Origin: Bacteroidota bacterium
GTDB taxonomy: Bacteria > Bacteroidota > Bacteroidia > Bacteroidales > Bacteroidaceae
Direction: 5' to 3'
Length of the DNA: 64,000 bases
Assembly (NCBI GenBank): GCA_023425865.1
Contig: JAFABV010000054.1
Location: 1 to 64,000 of the forward strand
Below the pieces are notes generated by a model. It ran no database searches, had not been told where the DNA came from, and saw nothing but the letters and a program-made list of their open reading frames with translations. Below are positions 17,907 through 27,445 of the stretch, in pieces. Within the stretch, counting starts at the first letter, position 1; every line of letters begins with the position of its first letter. A program made the position numbers and the translations under genes.

Positions 17907-19055
17907 TTACTGCACGTTCACTGGTGCGGCAAGTTCTTTGATGGTGATACCACCCGTAAGTCCTTGGATGTGCTTGGCCGAATCGTAAATGCTGCCAGGC
18001 TCTGTGGTCTCGGTACCGTTGAACTTATAATATAGTTCCAGCCCGTCGGTATTGGGTTTCACGCCCAGCATGTTCTGCTTGATTTGGTTCTCTGTGCGTG
18101 CCACGCTCCATACCCTTACCTCACTCATGTATCCGCTGAAGGGACGCTCACCCCACTGGAAGCCCTTGATGCGGCCAATCATGAAGCTCACACCTTGGTT
18201 CGGGTCAAATCCTTGGAGATTCCAGGCCGACTCAGCCCACTTGCTGCCGTTGACATACATCACCGTCTTGCCCGTAGACTGGTCATAAGTCACGGCCACG
18301 TGATACCATCTCTGGGGTTGCAGGGCCTGTGGTGCCTCATAGTGTTGGCTGCCGGCAATCTGGAGGATGTTCGAGGCGATACCGCCGCCGGTGTCACCAA
18401 CGCGCAGAATCATGATGCCCTCGTTGCCCATGATGGTATGGCTTGAGCTGTAGAAGCTATTGGCGTAGATGAGTGCCTCGTAGGTAAACGACTTGAAGTA
18501 GGTACCTGTGGGGAACTTCACGTTGATGTAGCTGTTGTTGAATGTGCCCACCTTGGTGATGTGTATCGGCTTAGAGAGAATGATGTACTGCCTGTCGCCG
18601 CCGGAGATGACGGGAGCATCGGGTGATGTCACCCGCACGGGCAGTATATACGACTTGCCCTCTTCCAGGCTCTTGAGTCCTGATAGGCGCATCTGCACCT
18701 TGTTGGCGTAGATCTTGCCGCTCTCTATCACCGTACCGTTGGCCTGCAGCTTGGCGTTCTCGGGTTTGAAGGCCACGTAGTCGGTGCCATATTTGGCGTT
18801 GTACTCGTTGACGGCCGATGAGTCGTCGATGATATAGGAGAGCGAAGCCTGTTTGTCGGTCTCATTAGACCACCGTGCCACAAGGTCCACGTCAACGTAG
18901 TCTTCCTCGCCATCGATGGTCACCCTGTGCTCTGCGCTCTCAAAATACACCTTTGGGGTGAGTAGGTCACTCTCGCTCTCGCCGCACGATGTCATGAGCA
19001 GCAGCGCGCTTGCAAGTGCCAGGTATCTTGAAATATTCTTTTTCATGTCAGTCAT
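17907..19055 (-). CDS. DUF1735 / LamG-domain surface lipoprotein
   Basis: 382 residues. Lipoprotein signal (MKKNISRYLALASALLLMTSC), DUF1735-type domain at about 30-165 (VYFESAEHRVTIDGEEDYVDV... LPVRVTSPDAPV), then a LamG/concanavalin-like domain at about 180-365 (FTYEALIYANSF, QRWYHVAVTYDQSTGKTVMYVNG, FSGYMSEVRVWSVARTENQI). Proteins of this build sit next to GH18 endoglycosidases in high-mannose N-glycan loci and are thought to bind glycan at the surface. The gene starts 18 bp after the GH18 stop. ATG 19046 (fourth codon) is an alternative start with a better signal peptide. No catalytic residues are apparent. Confidence 0.87.
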   Translation of the reverse strand: MTDMKKNISRYLALASALLLMTSCGESESDLLTPKVYFESAEHRVTIDGEEDYVDVDLVARWSNETDKQASLSYIIDDSSAVNEYNAKYGTDYVAFKPENAKLQANGTVIESGKIYANKVQMRLSGLKSLEEGKSYILPVRVTSPDAPVISGGDRQYIILSKPIHITKVGTFNNSYINVKFPTGTYFKSFTYEALIYANSFYSSSHTIMGNEGIMILRVGDTGGGIASNILQIAGSQHYEAPQALQPQRWYHVAVTYDQSTGKTVMYVNGSKWAESAWNLQGFDPNQGVSFMIGRIKGFQWGERPFSGYMSEVRVWSVARTENQIKQNMLGVKPNTDGLELYYKFNGTETTEPGSIYDSAKHIQGLTGGITIKELAAPVNVQ

Positions 19056-19073
19056 TCTTTTGTTGGTTCGTGC

Positions 19074-20207
19074 TTACTGTGCGGTATTGCCGGCAGATTT
19101 TTGTTTTTCTTTCCACTCGTTAAACACCTTTTGGTTGATCTGTATGGCCTGTCTCATCCACTTGTAGTTTGGTGCGTTGTCGTAGTCGTTGTCAAAGCGA
19201 TAGGCACCCACGCCGCCCTTGTATCCTGTGGTGGGCATTTTGGCGGCCTGCTGGAGCAAGTTTCCGCCAGAGGCGAAGCTCGACTCGAAGTTCTCAGTGA
19301 TGATTACCTTCTTGGGGTCGAAGTCGTAGTAGTCAAGATTGGGCACCCCGCCGTATGACTGCTCAATCCAGTAGTCTACGTAGCCATCGAGTTCCTGTTC
19401 CAAGCCATGGAATCTTCCGTCGATGCAGATGAGCTTGTGGCCTTTGTTTTCGGGGTCGCTCATTGGGCCTATGTACTTGTTCATTTCCTTCACGAGATAT
19501 ATCAGGTCAGCGTTCCGACTCAGCGAGCCGTCCATGTCAAACACGCCGCTGCCTATCTCCCAGTCGATGTCGTAGCCATCCCAGTCGTTGGCCACAAGCG
19601 AGTCGCACAGGGCATGGGCAAACTTCGCCAGAGCCTGCTTATGGGCATCAGAGCCCACCACGCCGTCGTATCCCCAGAATGCCCAGCGGGCCAACTTCTT
19701 GGCTTCCTCCACACGTTTGGTGTCCTTGTCCCAGCCCTCGGCCACGGCCTTCTGCTCCACGGCGGTATATACCTCGTCGGGGGTACGCCCTTTTCCGATG
19801 TACGACAGCAGTGTGACCTCAAGCAGCTTGGTGCCTTTCACCTTCTGCACAAATTCCTTGTCGGCCTTCTGTTCGGGGGTGATGGTAAACCGGCTCGGCG
19901 CACCGCTCCACATAGACACGATGTCCATGCTGTCGGGCATCGAGGTGAGGTAGCCGCGGCGGTAGGTGCCTGCCGGCGACCAGCTGCTGTACCAGCCGAA
20001 GGCCACGGGGCGTCCGTAGTTCACCGCCTGCTGCTTGTAGGCGCGCAGGTCGGCATAGTATTTCTCACTTTCAGCGTTGTTGAGGGTGTTGTACCCACCG
20101 ATGTGGTCAAAATCCTTAGCCTCCGGCTCAGTCATGTCTGAGCAGGATGTCATGGCCATACCTGCCGCACATGCGAGGAGAAGGGTGAAATATCTAAATT
20201 GTTTCAT
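19074..20207 (-). CDS. GH18 endo-beta-N-acetylglucosaminidase, surface lipoprotein
   Basis: About 377 residues from MKQFRYFTLLLACAAGMAMTSC, a lipoprotein signal. The catalytic GH18 motif DGYDIDWE lies near residue 217 of this start, with the Glu as acid and Asp two residues before it. The family cuts the chitobiose core of N-glycans with retention through the substrate N-acetyl group. The fit to SusC, SusD and a DUF1735-LamG protein resembles the Bacteroides thetaiotaomicron BT3983-BT3987 locus, whose GH18 acts on high-mannose N-glycans. That substrate is therefore likely here but is inferred. An upstream ATG at 20243, 7 bp after the susD stop, would add 12 charged residues. Confidence 0.88.
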   Translation of the reverse strand: MKQFRYFTLLLACAAGMAMTSCSDMTEPEAKDFDHIGGYNTLNNAESEKYYADLRAYKQQAVNYGRPVAFGWYSSWSPAGTYRRGYLTSMPDSMDIVSMWSGAPSRFTITPEQKADKEFVQKVKGTKLLEVTLLSYIGKGRTPDEVYTAVEQKAVAEGWDKDTKRVEEAKKLARWAFWGYDGVVGSDAHKQALAKFAHALCDSLVANDWDGYDIDWEIGSGVFDMDGSLSRNADLIYLVKEMNKYIGPMSDPENKGHKLICIDGRFHGLEQELDGYVDYWIEQSYGGVPNLDYYDFDPKKVIITENFESSFASGGNLLQQAAKMPTTGYKGGVGAYRFDNDYDNAPNYKWMRQAIQINQKVFNEWKEKQKSAGNTAQ

Positions 20208-20249
20208 TGTATTCTGTTTTTTCGTTTTTGTTCGATTCTTCATTCAAGC

Positions 20250-21869
20250 CTATTTCTTGTTGTCCCACCACAGGCGTGTGCCGGCCTTGTCTTCGCCGCC
20301 GCGCAACATCTGCACCGCCTTGGCCAGGTTCTCCTGCTCGGCAGGCGAGGTAGCCCTGCTGGTGGGGTAGCGCATACGCCGTATGCCTGCCTCGGTGCTC
20401 ACTTCGCCGCCGCTGTAGTTGTTGACTACCTGGTGCAGCTTGGGGTATCCCGTACGTCGCTGCTCACTCCATGCCTCCTGTCCGTTGGGGTAGAGGGCAA
20501 TCCATTTCTGTATCATGATTTTCTCCAGGTTCTCCTCAGTGCCGCTGCCCCATGCCGTCGTGGCGTTCGACACGACCGGTGCCGATACGTTGATGCCCTC
20601 GAACCAGTCGTTCACGCTATAGGCGCGGGGCGTGCGTCCCGAACTCATGTAAGCATCCACTTCAGTGGTGGGCACACCGTTCTCCTCGAACGACATCGCG
20701 ATACCTTTTTTATAATAGCTCTCGGCCGTGTTGCCTACAGGCCAGCCACGCAAGGCGGCCTCTGCCAGCAGGAAGCACACCTCAGAGGCGCGCATCCAGT
20801 AAGTGGGCGTGGCACTGGTGATGTTGGGCTTTGAGAAGCTGGTGAAGGTATTGTTCTTTGTCAGGTCGTGGCCGGTAGGTATGGCCATGTATCTGCCGTA
20901 GTTGCCCACCGTGGTAGCTCCGTAGTAGGTAGAAGTGAGAAAGTATTTGGGCAGTCGTGGGTCCTGGTATCCGCAGAGGTAAGCGTACATCGACGAGCCC
21001 ATGCGGCACTCATTGTACTGGTTGGCGAGGATGTCTACGTTGTTCTGGAACACCAGTCCGGCACCCCGTTCCATCTTGGCCTCGTCGTCGATGGTGGTCA
21101 TCACGCCGTAGGGATTGTTGATGGCCTGCAGGGCATACTGCCTGGCGAGGGCCTCGTCCGCATAATACACGCGCATGGCCAAGCGCAACATGAGCGAGTT
21201 GGCATAGACAATCCATTTTCGCACATCGCCGCCGTACACGGCATCGGCCTTGGCCATGAGGCTCGTCGTTCCCTGGTCCATGGCATCAGAGAGCACGGCA
21301 ATGGCGTCGGTGAGTTCCTTAAACATCATCTTGTACACTTCCTCCTGACTGTCGTAGGGTACGGTGATAAGACCCTTGCCGGCCTCCTTGTAAGGTATGG
21401 GGCCAAACATATCGGTGGTCTTGTGCCAGGCCGATATCTTGATGATCTGTGCTAAGGCGTAAGCCTCTGGATACTTGGCCTCGGTTTTCTCCTTGATGTC
21501 CTGCCATAGGGGCAGAATGTTGGTGTACGATTGGCGGTACGACGAGGCCACCCAGTTGTCTATGAGAAAGTAGGTCAGATTGTTGCGGCCGCCGCTCCAG
21601 TTGTTGTTTTGTCCGAAGTATCCGCTCCAGCAGTCGGCGGCGAGATTGTATGCCGTCTGGTAGGCGTTGGCCACATTGGTGCCGTCGGCCTGCGTTCCCA
21701 CGGGTACCACGCATTTCTCCATGGCGGTGAGAGGTCCGCCCACGCTGATACCGTCCATGAGTCCCTCTTCGGGCAGCATCTCAAACTCGTTGGTATTGGT
21801 TTTCTCAAAGTCGCAGGCCGTACACATCGTCAAGGCCAGCATACTGATGATATATAGGTGTGTTTTCAT
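20250..21869 (-). CDS. SusD-like lipoprotein (SusD_2 / RagB type)
   Basis: 539 residues with a lipoprotein signal (MKTHLYIISMLALTMCTAC). It has the SusD_2-type sequence: GGRNNLTYFLIDNWVASSYRQSYTNILPLWQDI, WHKTTDMFGPIPYKEAG, and later SATPTYWMRASEVCFLLAEAALRGW. It would bind the glycan at the cell surface as the lid of the SusC barrel encoded just upstream (12 bp gap). It is followed by the GH18 and LamG lipoproteins. Length is normal and no stop or frameshift is seen. Confidence 0.92.
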   Translation of the reverse strand: MKTHLYIISMLALTMCTACDFEKTNTNEFEMLPEEGLMDGISVGGPLTAMEKCVVPVGTQADGTNVANAYQTAYNLAADCWSGYFGQNNNWSGGRNNLTYFLIDNWVASSYRQSYTNILPLWQDIKEKTEAKYPEAYALAQIIKISAWHKTTDMFGPIPYKEAGKGLITVPYDSQEEVYKMMFKELTDAIAVLSDAMDQGTTSLMAKADAVYGGDVRKWIVYANSLMLRLAMRVYYADEALARQYALQAINNPYGVMTTIDDEAKMERGAGLVFQNNVDILANQYNECRMGSSMYAYLCGYQDPRLPKYFLTSTYYGATTVGNYGRYMAIPTGHDLTKNNTFTSFSKPNITSATPTYWMRASEVCFLLAEAALRGWPVGNTAESYYKKGIAMSFEENGVPTTEVDAYMSSGRTPRAYSVNDWFEGINVSAPVVSNATTAWGSGTEENLEKIMIQKWIALYPNGQEAWSEQRRTGYPKLHQVVNNYSGGEVSTEAGIRRMRYPTSRATSPAEQENLAKAVQMLRGGEDKAGTRLWWDNKK

Positions 21870-21881
21870 TTTTCCTATGCA

Positions 21882-24800
21882 TTAAAATTTGAATTTTACA
21901 CTGAATCCGTAGCTCTTGAGGCTGGGCTGCATGAAGTAGTCGTTGCCTTGTCCGTAGGTACCCGTCGAGGCGGTGAGTTCGGGGTCGAATGGTGCCTTGC
22001 AGTAGATCATCCACGGATTGTTGGCCACAAACGACAGCGTGAGGTCTCTGATGATGTTGTTAAACCACTTGGGATTGAACTTGTAGCTCAGTGTGAGTTC
22101 CTGCAGCCTGATGTTGGTGGCACTGTAGGTGTAGTAGCCCGCGAGGTCAGTTTCGCCCGTGCCTATCATGGTGTAGTATTTCTGGGCGTCGTAAAGTCCC
22201 TGGTTGGGCAGCATCACGCCGCCGGCGTCACGTGCGTCGGCCGAGGCTTTAGACACGCCGAAGCGGTCGAGCAGTGCCTGCGTCGATGAGGTCACCACGC
22301 CGCCGAAGCGTGCGTTGAAGAGGAAACTCAGCCCAAAGTTTTTGTAGCTGAACGAGTTGTTCCATCCCATGGTAAAGTCTGGCGTGGTCTTGCCGAGGTA
22401 GATGGGGTCTACCGTCTCAAGGTTGATGCCGCCCGAGGGTGACACATTGACGAAGCCTTGGTTGTCTTTGGCCAGCGTCTTGCGGGCATAGATGTCGCTG
22501 ATGCTGCCACCCACCTTGAGGATGACGCGTCCGTTGTCTTTTGACACCTCGGGTATGTTGATGGGCTCGGGACTCTTGGGGTGGTAGTAGTCGTGTACCA
22601 TCTCCTTGATTTCGTTGACGTTCTTTGAGAAGGTGAACGACGAGTGCCATCCTAAGCCGCCCCAGTTGTCCTCATAGCCTAAGCTCATCTCCACGCCCCG
22701 GTTCTCCACGTTACCGGCCTGCAGGTACACGGCACTGTAACCCGAGCTTTCGGGAAGCTCGCCGATAAAGGTCTGGTTGTAGGTGTTAGACTTGTACCAT
22801 GTAAAGTCGAACGAGAGTTTCTTGAAGAAGCGGGCCGTCAGTCCTATTTCGTACGACTTGGTGCGCTCGGCCTTATAGTCGGTGAAAGGATAGATGTTGG
22901 TCGACTTCAGGCTACCGCCCACGATGGGGGTGGTAATGGTGCCCGGTGTCATGCCCGACCTCGATACGGGTGCGCCCACCTCTGTATACGAGCCGCGCAC
23001 CTTGAGGTAAGAGATGCAGGTGGGCAGTTTCACCATCTCCGAGATGATGCCCGAGAGTCCCACGGAGGGGTAGAAGAACGATTCTTCCGAAGAGTTGACC
23101 AGGCGTGAGTTCCAGTCGTTGCGTCCCGTCAGGGTCAGGTAGAGCATGCTCTTCCATCCCACCTCGGCACTGGCAAAGGCTGCCACGTTGCGTATCTTGC
23201 TGTCGCCGCCGGCCTCCCGTATCTTGCTGTCGGCGGGGTCGATGTTGGTGAGTGAGAACTTGTTGGGCACCAGCACCAGGTTGCCGCCGTAGCCACGTGT
23301 GAGCGAACCGTAGTCAGAGTAGCTGTACCCCACGTTGGCCGCGATGCTGAAGTCACCGACATGCTTGTTGATATTGGCAATGAAGTCGATGTAAGTCTGA
23401 TGATCCTTGTAGTCGTAGTATTCGTATCCGCCGTTTGCTTTGGCGAAGTTATCGTACGACGAGGCGTAAATCTTCCGCTCGCTGGTCATGAAGGTCTTGT
23501 CGTATCGCACGCGGCCTGCGATGCTCAGCCAGTCGAACAGGTTGTAGGTCAGTCCTGCATTGAACATATACCGGTCCTTGTCGTCGGGGGCCACGTTGCG
23601 GTAGGCCGTCCAGTAAGGGTTTTGGTTGGCGTAACGTCCCTCCATCAGCGGCCAGTACTGCAGCGGGAAGTTGCGCCCACTGTCATAACGCTCAAAGGTC
23701 TTGATGTCGTCGAACGACTCACCGCGCGGGAAGAGATAAGCCGCCATGACGGGGTTCCAGTATTCTCCCTGCGACACCATGTTTTTGTCTTTCTGCTTGA
23801 TGTACGATGCCCCGAGATCCATGACCAGTTTGCCCTTGAACATCTTAGAGGTGTTGCGGATGGTGAAATTATATCTGTCGTAAGTATTATTGGGTACGAT
23901 GCCGCTCGAGTTGGTCGTGGCTATCGAGGCAAAGGTCTGGTTGTACTCGTTGCCCGTGTTCACCGTGAGCGCGTTGATGAAATTGGTGCCGGTGCGGAAG
24001 AAATCTTTCTTGGGGTCATAGGTGCTGGGTGTGGCGAGTTTCTCCCCCCAGCTCTCATACATGCCGGGCTTGTTGCCGTAGGTGTGCTGAAACTCGGGCA
24101 TCATCAGTGGCGTACTGAAGTCGGCCGATGACGAGAACGAGATGTCGAGCCTGCCCTCGGTGCCTTTCTTGGTGGTGATGAGTATGGCGCCGTTGGCGGC
24201 GTTGCTGCCGTAAAGGGCGGCAGCCGACGGGCCGGCCAGCACGCTGATGCTCTCGATGTCTTCGGGGTTGAAGTCGGCAATGCCCTCAGAGCTTACCCTG
24301 CCTTCGCCCATGACGCCGCTGTCGTCGCCCCCGCTGAAGTTGAACAGGGGTATACCGTCGATAACATAGAGCACGTTGTTGCTTCCCTCGATCGATTTGG
24401 CGCCACGCATGATGACGCGTGTGGCACCGCCCACGCCGCTGGCACTCTTAGAGATGCTCACGCCGGCCACCTTACCGTTGAGCGAGTTGACGAAGTTGGC
24501 GTCTTTGTTGCGGGTGAGTTCGTCGCTCGACACCTTCTGCACGTTGTAGCTCAAGGCTTTCTCCGCACGCTTGATACCCAAGGCCGTGACCACCACCTCG
24601 CCAAGTTCCTTGCCTTCCTCTTTCATCGTGATGTCGAGGGTGCCGCTGCCGTCTGCCTTCACGGTTTGCGAGGCATAGCCTATGTATGAGAACTCGAGCA
24701 CCGGAGCGTCGCTGCTCGGGGTAAAACTGTAGTTGCCGTTGATGTCGGTCACGGCACCTTGCCCGGTGCCTTTCTCCTTTACGCTCACGCCGATGAGGGG

Positions 24801-25208
24801 TTCGCCCGAGGCATCGGTCACCACGCCCACAATCTTAGTGGTCTTGTCGGTGGTCTTCTTCTGCTGCTGCAGTGCCTGTGGGGTGGCAGCGGTCTTGTGG
24901 GTGAGATACACCACGTTGTCTGAGATGCGGTAGCTTACGTCTGTGCCTGCAAAGAGTTTGTCGAGCACGGTCCGGATGTTGCCGTTCTTGATGTTGACGG
25001 CATTGACACTGATCGAGCGCAGCGAGTCGTTGTAGAAGAATCGGTACTGCGACTGCGATTTGATCTTGTTGATGACATTCTCAAGTTTGGCCCGAGGCGT
25101 TGATAGTTTGATTTGTGCGTTTGCCCAATGGGTGGGTAAACAGAAGAAACACACGGATAGAATGACTTTGCCCATGGCAGACATCCGTTCCTGGCGATGT
25201 TTTTTCAT
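21882..25208 (-). CDS. SusC-like transporter with N-terminal STN signalling domain
   Basis: 1108 residues. After the signal peptide (ending in THWANAQ) comes an STN/secretin domain at about 33-105 (LENVINKIKSQSQYRFFYNDSLRSISV ... VVYLTHK). Then a carboxypeptidase-like repeat (VGVVTDASGEPLIGVSV), a TonB plug (GEVVVTALGIKRAEKALSYNVQ ... VLYVIDGIPL) and a C-terminal barrel. The STN domain marks transporters that signal to a FecR-type anti-sigma factor; such a FecR and its sigma gene lie directly upstream. It should import large oligosaccharides released by the GH18 enzyme. The leader contains a 12-bp perfect palindrome that may be a control site. Confidence 0.95.
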   Translation of the reverse strand: MKKHRQERMSAMGKVILSVCFFCLPTHWANAQIKLSTPRAKLENVINKIKSQSQYRFFYNDSLRSISVNAVNIKNGNIRTVLDKLFAGTDVSYRISDNVVYLTHKTAATPQALQQQKKTTDKTTKIVGVVTDASGEPLIGVSVKEKGTGQGAVTDINGNYSFTPSSDAPVLEFSYIGYASQTVKADGSGTLDITMKEEGKELGEVVVTALGIKRAEKALSYNVQKVSSDELTRNKDANFVNSLNGKVAGVSISKSASGVGGATRVIMRGAKSIEGSNNVLYVIDGIPLFNFSGGDDSGVMGEGRVSSEGIADFNPEDIESISVLAGPSAAALYGSNAANGAILITTKKGTEGRLDISFSSSADFSTPLMMPEFQHTYGNKPGMYESWGEKLATPSTYDPKKDFFRTGTNFINALTVNTGNEYNQTFASIATTNSSGIVPNNTYDRYNFTIRNTSKMFKGKLVMDLGASYIKQKDKNMVSQGEYWNPVMAAYLFPRGESFDDIKTFERYDSGRNFPLQYWPLMEGRYANQNPYWTAYRNVAPDDKDRYMFNAGLTYNLFDWLSIAGRVRYDKTFMTSERKIYASSYDNFAKANGGYEYYDYKDHQTYIDFIANINKHVGDFSIAANVGYSYSDYGSLTRGYGGNLVLVPNKFSLTNIDPADSKIREAGGDSKIRNVAAFASAEVGWKSMLYLTLTGRNDWNSRLVNSSEESFFYPSVGLSGIISEMVKLPTCISYLKVRGSYTEVGAPVSRSGMTPGTITTPIVGGSLKSTNIYPFTDYKAERTKSYEIGLTARFFKKLSFDFTWYKSNTYNQTFIGELPESSGYSAVYLQAGNVENRGVEMSLGYEDNWGGLGWHSSFTFSKNVNEIKEMVHDYYHPKSPEPINIPEVSKDNGRVILKVGGSISDIYARKTLAKDNQGFVNVSPSGGINLETVDPIYLGKTTPDFTMGWNNSFSYKNFGLSFLFNARFGGVVTSSTQALLDRFGVSKASADARDAGGVMLPNQGLYDAQKYYTMIGTGETDLAGYYTYSATNIRLQELTLSYKFNPKWFNNIIRDLTLSFVANNPWMIYCKAPFDPELTASTGTYGQGNDYFMQPSLKSYGFSVKFKF

Positions 25209-25624
25209 ATCAGTACTTTAATAATTAGACTTAGGTCTTGCATTGTTCACAAGACGTATTTCAGATAGATTTTATACGTATAACAACTTACGTTGGGCTT
25301 CTACTTATCCGAAATGAAAAAAAACAGCTGAATTTTTACGCCCTCTTCAGTTGTCTGGCAGAGTAAGGCTTCACCCTGATTTGAATGGCACTTCATTGCT
25401 TAGCGGTTAACATAGTTACATCGTCATGCGGGTTTTCACGGTGGGGGAGCGCACGTAGGCTATTCCTCCCCAAGAGTAGGCACGCCCCCTAAAGACACGA
25501 AAGCATGGCGTACTCATGTATAACCCATTGGTCGGCAGTCGACCAATGGGCGCTGTTCTCATGTCGCTGTTGGCTTAAGCAGGAACGGCTTGCGTACGCC
25601 CCATGGCGTAAGCGGCATCGCCAC
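25209..25624. other. Intergenic region between fecR and susC: palindrome and hairpin
   Basis: No gene is seen. TTATACGTATAA at 25272-25283 is a perfect 12-bp palindrome, 64 bp before the SusC start, and may be an operator or part of an ECF promoter. CCCATTGGTCG/GCAGT/CGACCAATGGG at 25524-25550 is an 11-bp perfect stem downstream of fecR, with no T tract; it could stabilise the fecR transcript end. No standard TAnnTTTG box was found before susC, which fits control by the ECF sigma factor. Confidence 0.5.
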
Positions 25625-26602
25625 TTACCATAGGGTCACCGTCCGGCCGTTGCGTTTATAGTTGAAATGGATTGTGTATGACAGGTTCTTCAGCACCGAG
25701 TCAATGTCTTCCACGCTGTTGATCTCACCCGTGTAGGTAGACTGGCCGTAGAGTCGGCTGGCAATATTGAACTCCACCCCGTAGTGGGTCTCCAGTACAC
25801 GTGTGATTTCTTCGATGCGCATGTTCGTGAACGGTATGAGGCTGTTGTGCCACGAGGCGTCGAGTGGAGCGTAAACCTCGCTCACCTCCATGGTCTTGGC
25901 CGTGCGCGTGAGCACCACCTTCTGGTTGGGGTTAATGGTCACCATGCCCTCGTCATGATTGCCCCTCACCTGCACCTTGCCTTCGAGCAAGGCCACCGAC
26001 GCGGTGTCACTCCCCTTGCGGGCCGACATGTTGAACACCGTGCCCAGCACGCGCACGTCTAAGGCCTCGCTCTTCACGGTGAAGGGGCGGTGAGGGTCTT
26101 TCCTCACCTCAAAGTAGGCCTCACCCTGTAGGCTGAGCGTGCGGTCGTCGTCGTCGAATTGGCGGGGGTAGCGTATGGTGGCACCAGAGTTAAGCCACAC
26201 CTCACTGCTGTCGGGCAGCATCACATGTTCCACCTTGCCTGCCTGGGCTGTCACCTCAAGCATCATGGCCTGGTGTTTCCAGTACACCATCGTGACGGTG
26301 GCTATCACCACCACGATGGCCGCGGCGGCGGCATACTTGATCATGTTCATGCGACGCACACGTCGGTAGTCGGTCTCTTCGGCCGTAATGCGTTCCACCA
26401 GTCGCTGCTCGGCCCTCAGCGTGCGTGCCTCGTCTATGTTTGGCGCTATGCGGCGGGTGTGGTAGGCGTCGGCCATGCTGAACAGCCAGCGGGCATTGTC
26501 TTCCGACTGGCTGGCCCATTGCTGCAACTGCTCAATCTCGCTGGGTGTGCATTTGCCGAGAAGATAATCCTTGAGGAGCTTGTCGCTGATATTGTTGTGC
26601 AT
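25625..26602 (-). CDS. FecR-type anti-sigma factor
   Basis: 325 residues. The cytosolic N-terminus (about 1-85) has the anti-sigma segment (LLKDYLLGKCTPSEIEQLQQWA ... NARWLFSMADAYHTRR). A membrane helix follows at about 88-108 (MIKYAAAAAIVVVIATVTMVYW), then a periplasmic FecR domain (MLPDSSEVWLNSGATIRYP, LSLQGEAYFEVRKDPHRPFTV, VLGTVFNMSA) and a C-terminal DUF4974-like part (FTNMRIEEITRVLETHYGVEF). It would hold the ECF sigma factor and release it when the STN domain of the SusC signals substrate. It is encoded 58 bp after the sigma gene. Confidence 0.93.
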   Translation of the reverse strand: MHNNISDKLLKDYLLGKCTPSEIEQLQQWASQSEDNARWLFSMADAYHTRRIAPNIDEARTLRAEQRLVERITAEETDYRRVRRMNMIKYAAAAAIVVVIATVTMVYWKHQAMMLEVTAQAGKVEHVMLPDSSEVWLNSGATIRYPRQFDDDDRTLSLQGEAYFEVRKDPHRPFTVKSEALDVRVLGTVFNMSARKGSDTASVALLEGKVQVRGNHDEGMVTINPNQKVVLTRTAKTMEVSEVYAPLDASWHNSLIPFTNMRIEEITRVLETHYGVEFNIASRLYGQSTYTGEINSVEDIDSVLKNLSYTIHFNYKRNGRTVTLW

Positions 26603-26660
26603 TGCGTGTCTTTTAGAGATGTTTTATAATATAGATAACAACTGAGCCATGGGAATTAAC

Positions 26661-27209
26661 CTACGCGATAAGTATTTTTAACAGTATGAGCAGCGTCACC
26701 TTGGCCAGTTTGGTGCGCAGAAGTCTCAGGGCCTTATAAAGGTGTACGTCCACCGTCCTCACCGAGATTGCCAACACTTGCGCTATCTCCTTGCTGCTCA
26801 TGTCGTGCAGATAGCTCATCATAAACACCTGTCGGCATTTGTCGGGCAGCGTGGCGATGGCGGCATCGATCTGCGCGTGAAGTTCCTTGTTGCGCATATC
26901 GTTGTCTACAAGGTTCTTGCTGGGTTCGTAGTAGGCCATGCGCTGTCGCTCAAGCTCCACATAGGCCTTCTCATGCTGGAAGACGATGTGACGGTGCTTG
27001 ATGACGTTGAGCGACCGCGTGTAGACGGTGCGCCAGAGAAAAGACTTGATATGCGTGTCGTCGACAATGACCTCCCTGCGCCGCCACAGCTCCATGAAGG
27101 CATCCTGCACCACGTCTTCCACGTCGGCATCTCCGAGCAGTTTGGTAGCATACATCGTCAGTGCCGGGTATTGCTGTCTGAAAATTAGTCGGTATTCAGT
27201 TAGTGTCAT
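26661..27209 (-). CDS. ECF-family RNA polymerase sigma factor
   Basis: 182 residues. Region 2 is seen in KLLGDADVEDVVQDAFMELWRRR with helix SFLWRTVYTRSLNVIKH, and region 4 in LPDKCRQVFMMSYLHDMSSKEIAQVLAISVRTVDVHLYKALRLLR. Size and order are typical of the Bacteroidota ECF group paired with FecR and STN-SusC. It should direct transcription of the susC-susD-GH18-LamG operon. A strong TTTG/TAACTTTG promoter lies about 200 bp upstream, so the mRNA has a long leader. Confidence 0.94.
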   Translation of the reverse strand: MTLTEYRLIFRQQYPALTMYATKLLGDADVEDVVQDAFMELWRRREVIVDDTHIKSFLWRTVYTRSLNVIKHRHIVFQHEKAYVELERQRMAYYEPSKNLVDNDMRNKELHAQIDAAIATLPDKCRQVFMMSYLHDMSSKEIAQVLAISVRTVDVHLYKALRLLRTKLAKVTLLILLKILIA

Positions 27210-27415
27210 TATCGTTTCATCATCGTTAGTTGCATGTCTTGCGAGAGGGTTTCATCACGTTGACAACATATAGGCTCACTCGACAAATGCAAGTCGGCAG
27301 TCAGAGACTCATTCGTACATGAGTCACCTTCACATCGTCGGTATTGGCTGTTGTGTGGCGTATAATCTGTTGAAATTCAGTATGTACAGATTCTGTCAAC
27401 GGCAGACGCATAGTG

Positions 27416-27445
27416 CAAAGTTACTATTTTTTGCATATTCTCAAA
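27416..27445 (-). promoter_or_regulatory. Promoter upstream of the ECF sigma gene
   Basis: On the minus strand TTTG (27442-27445), an 18-nt spacer and TAACTTTG (27416-27423). The predicted RNA start lies close to 27410, giving a leader of about 200 nt before the sigma gene. The leader opens with a short reading frame (27411 to 27301, 36 codons) whose ATG lies 4 nt after the -7 box. Confidence 0.65.

Noticed and set aside
19407..20141. Long plus-strand frame opposite the GH18 gene
   Set aside because: Repetitive Val/His/Gly-rich translation typical of antisense frames in G+C-rich genes.
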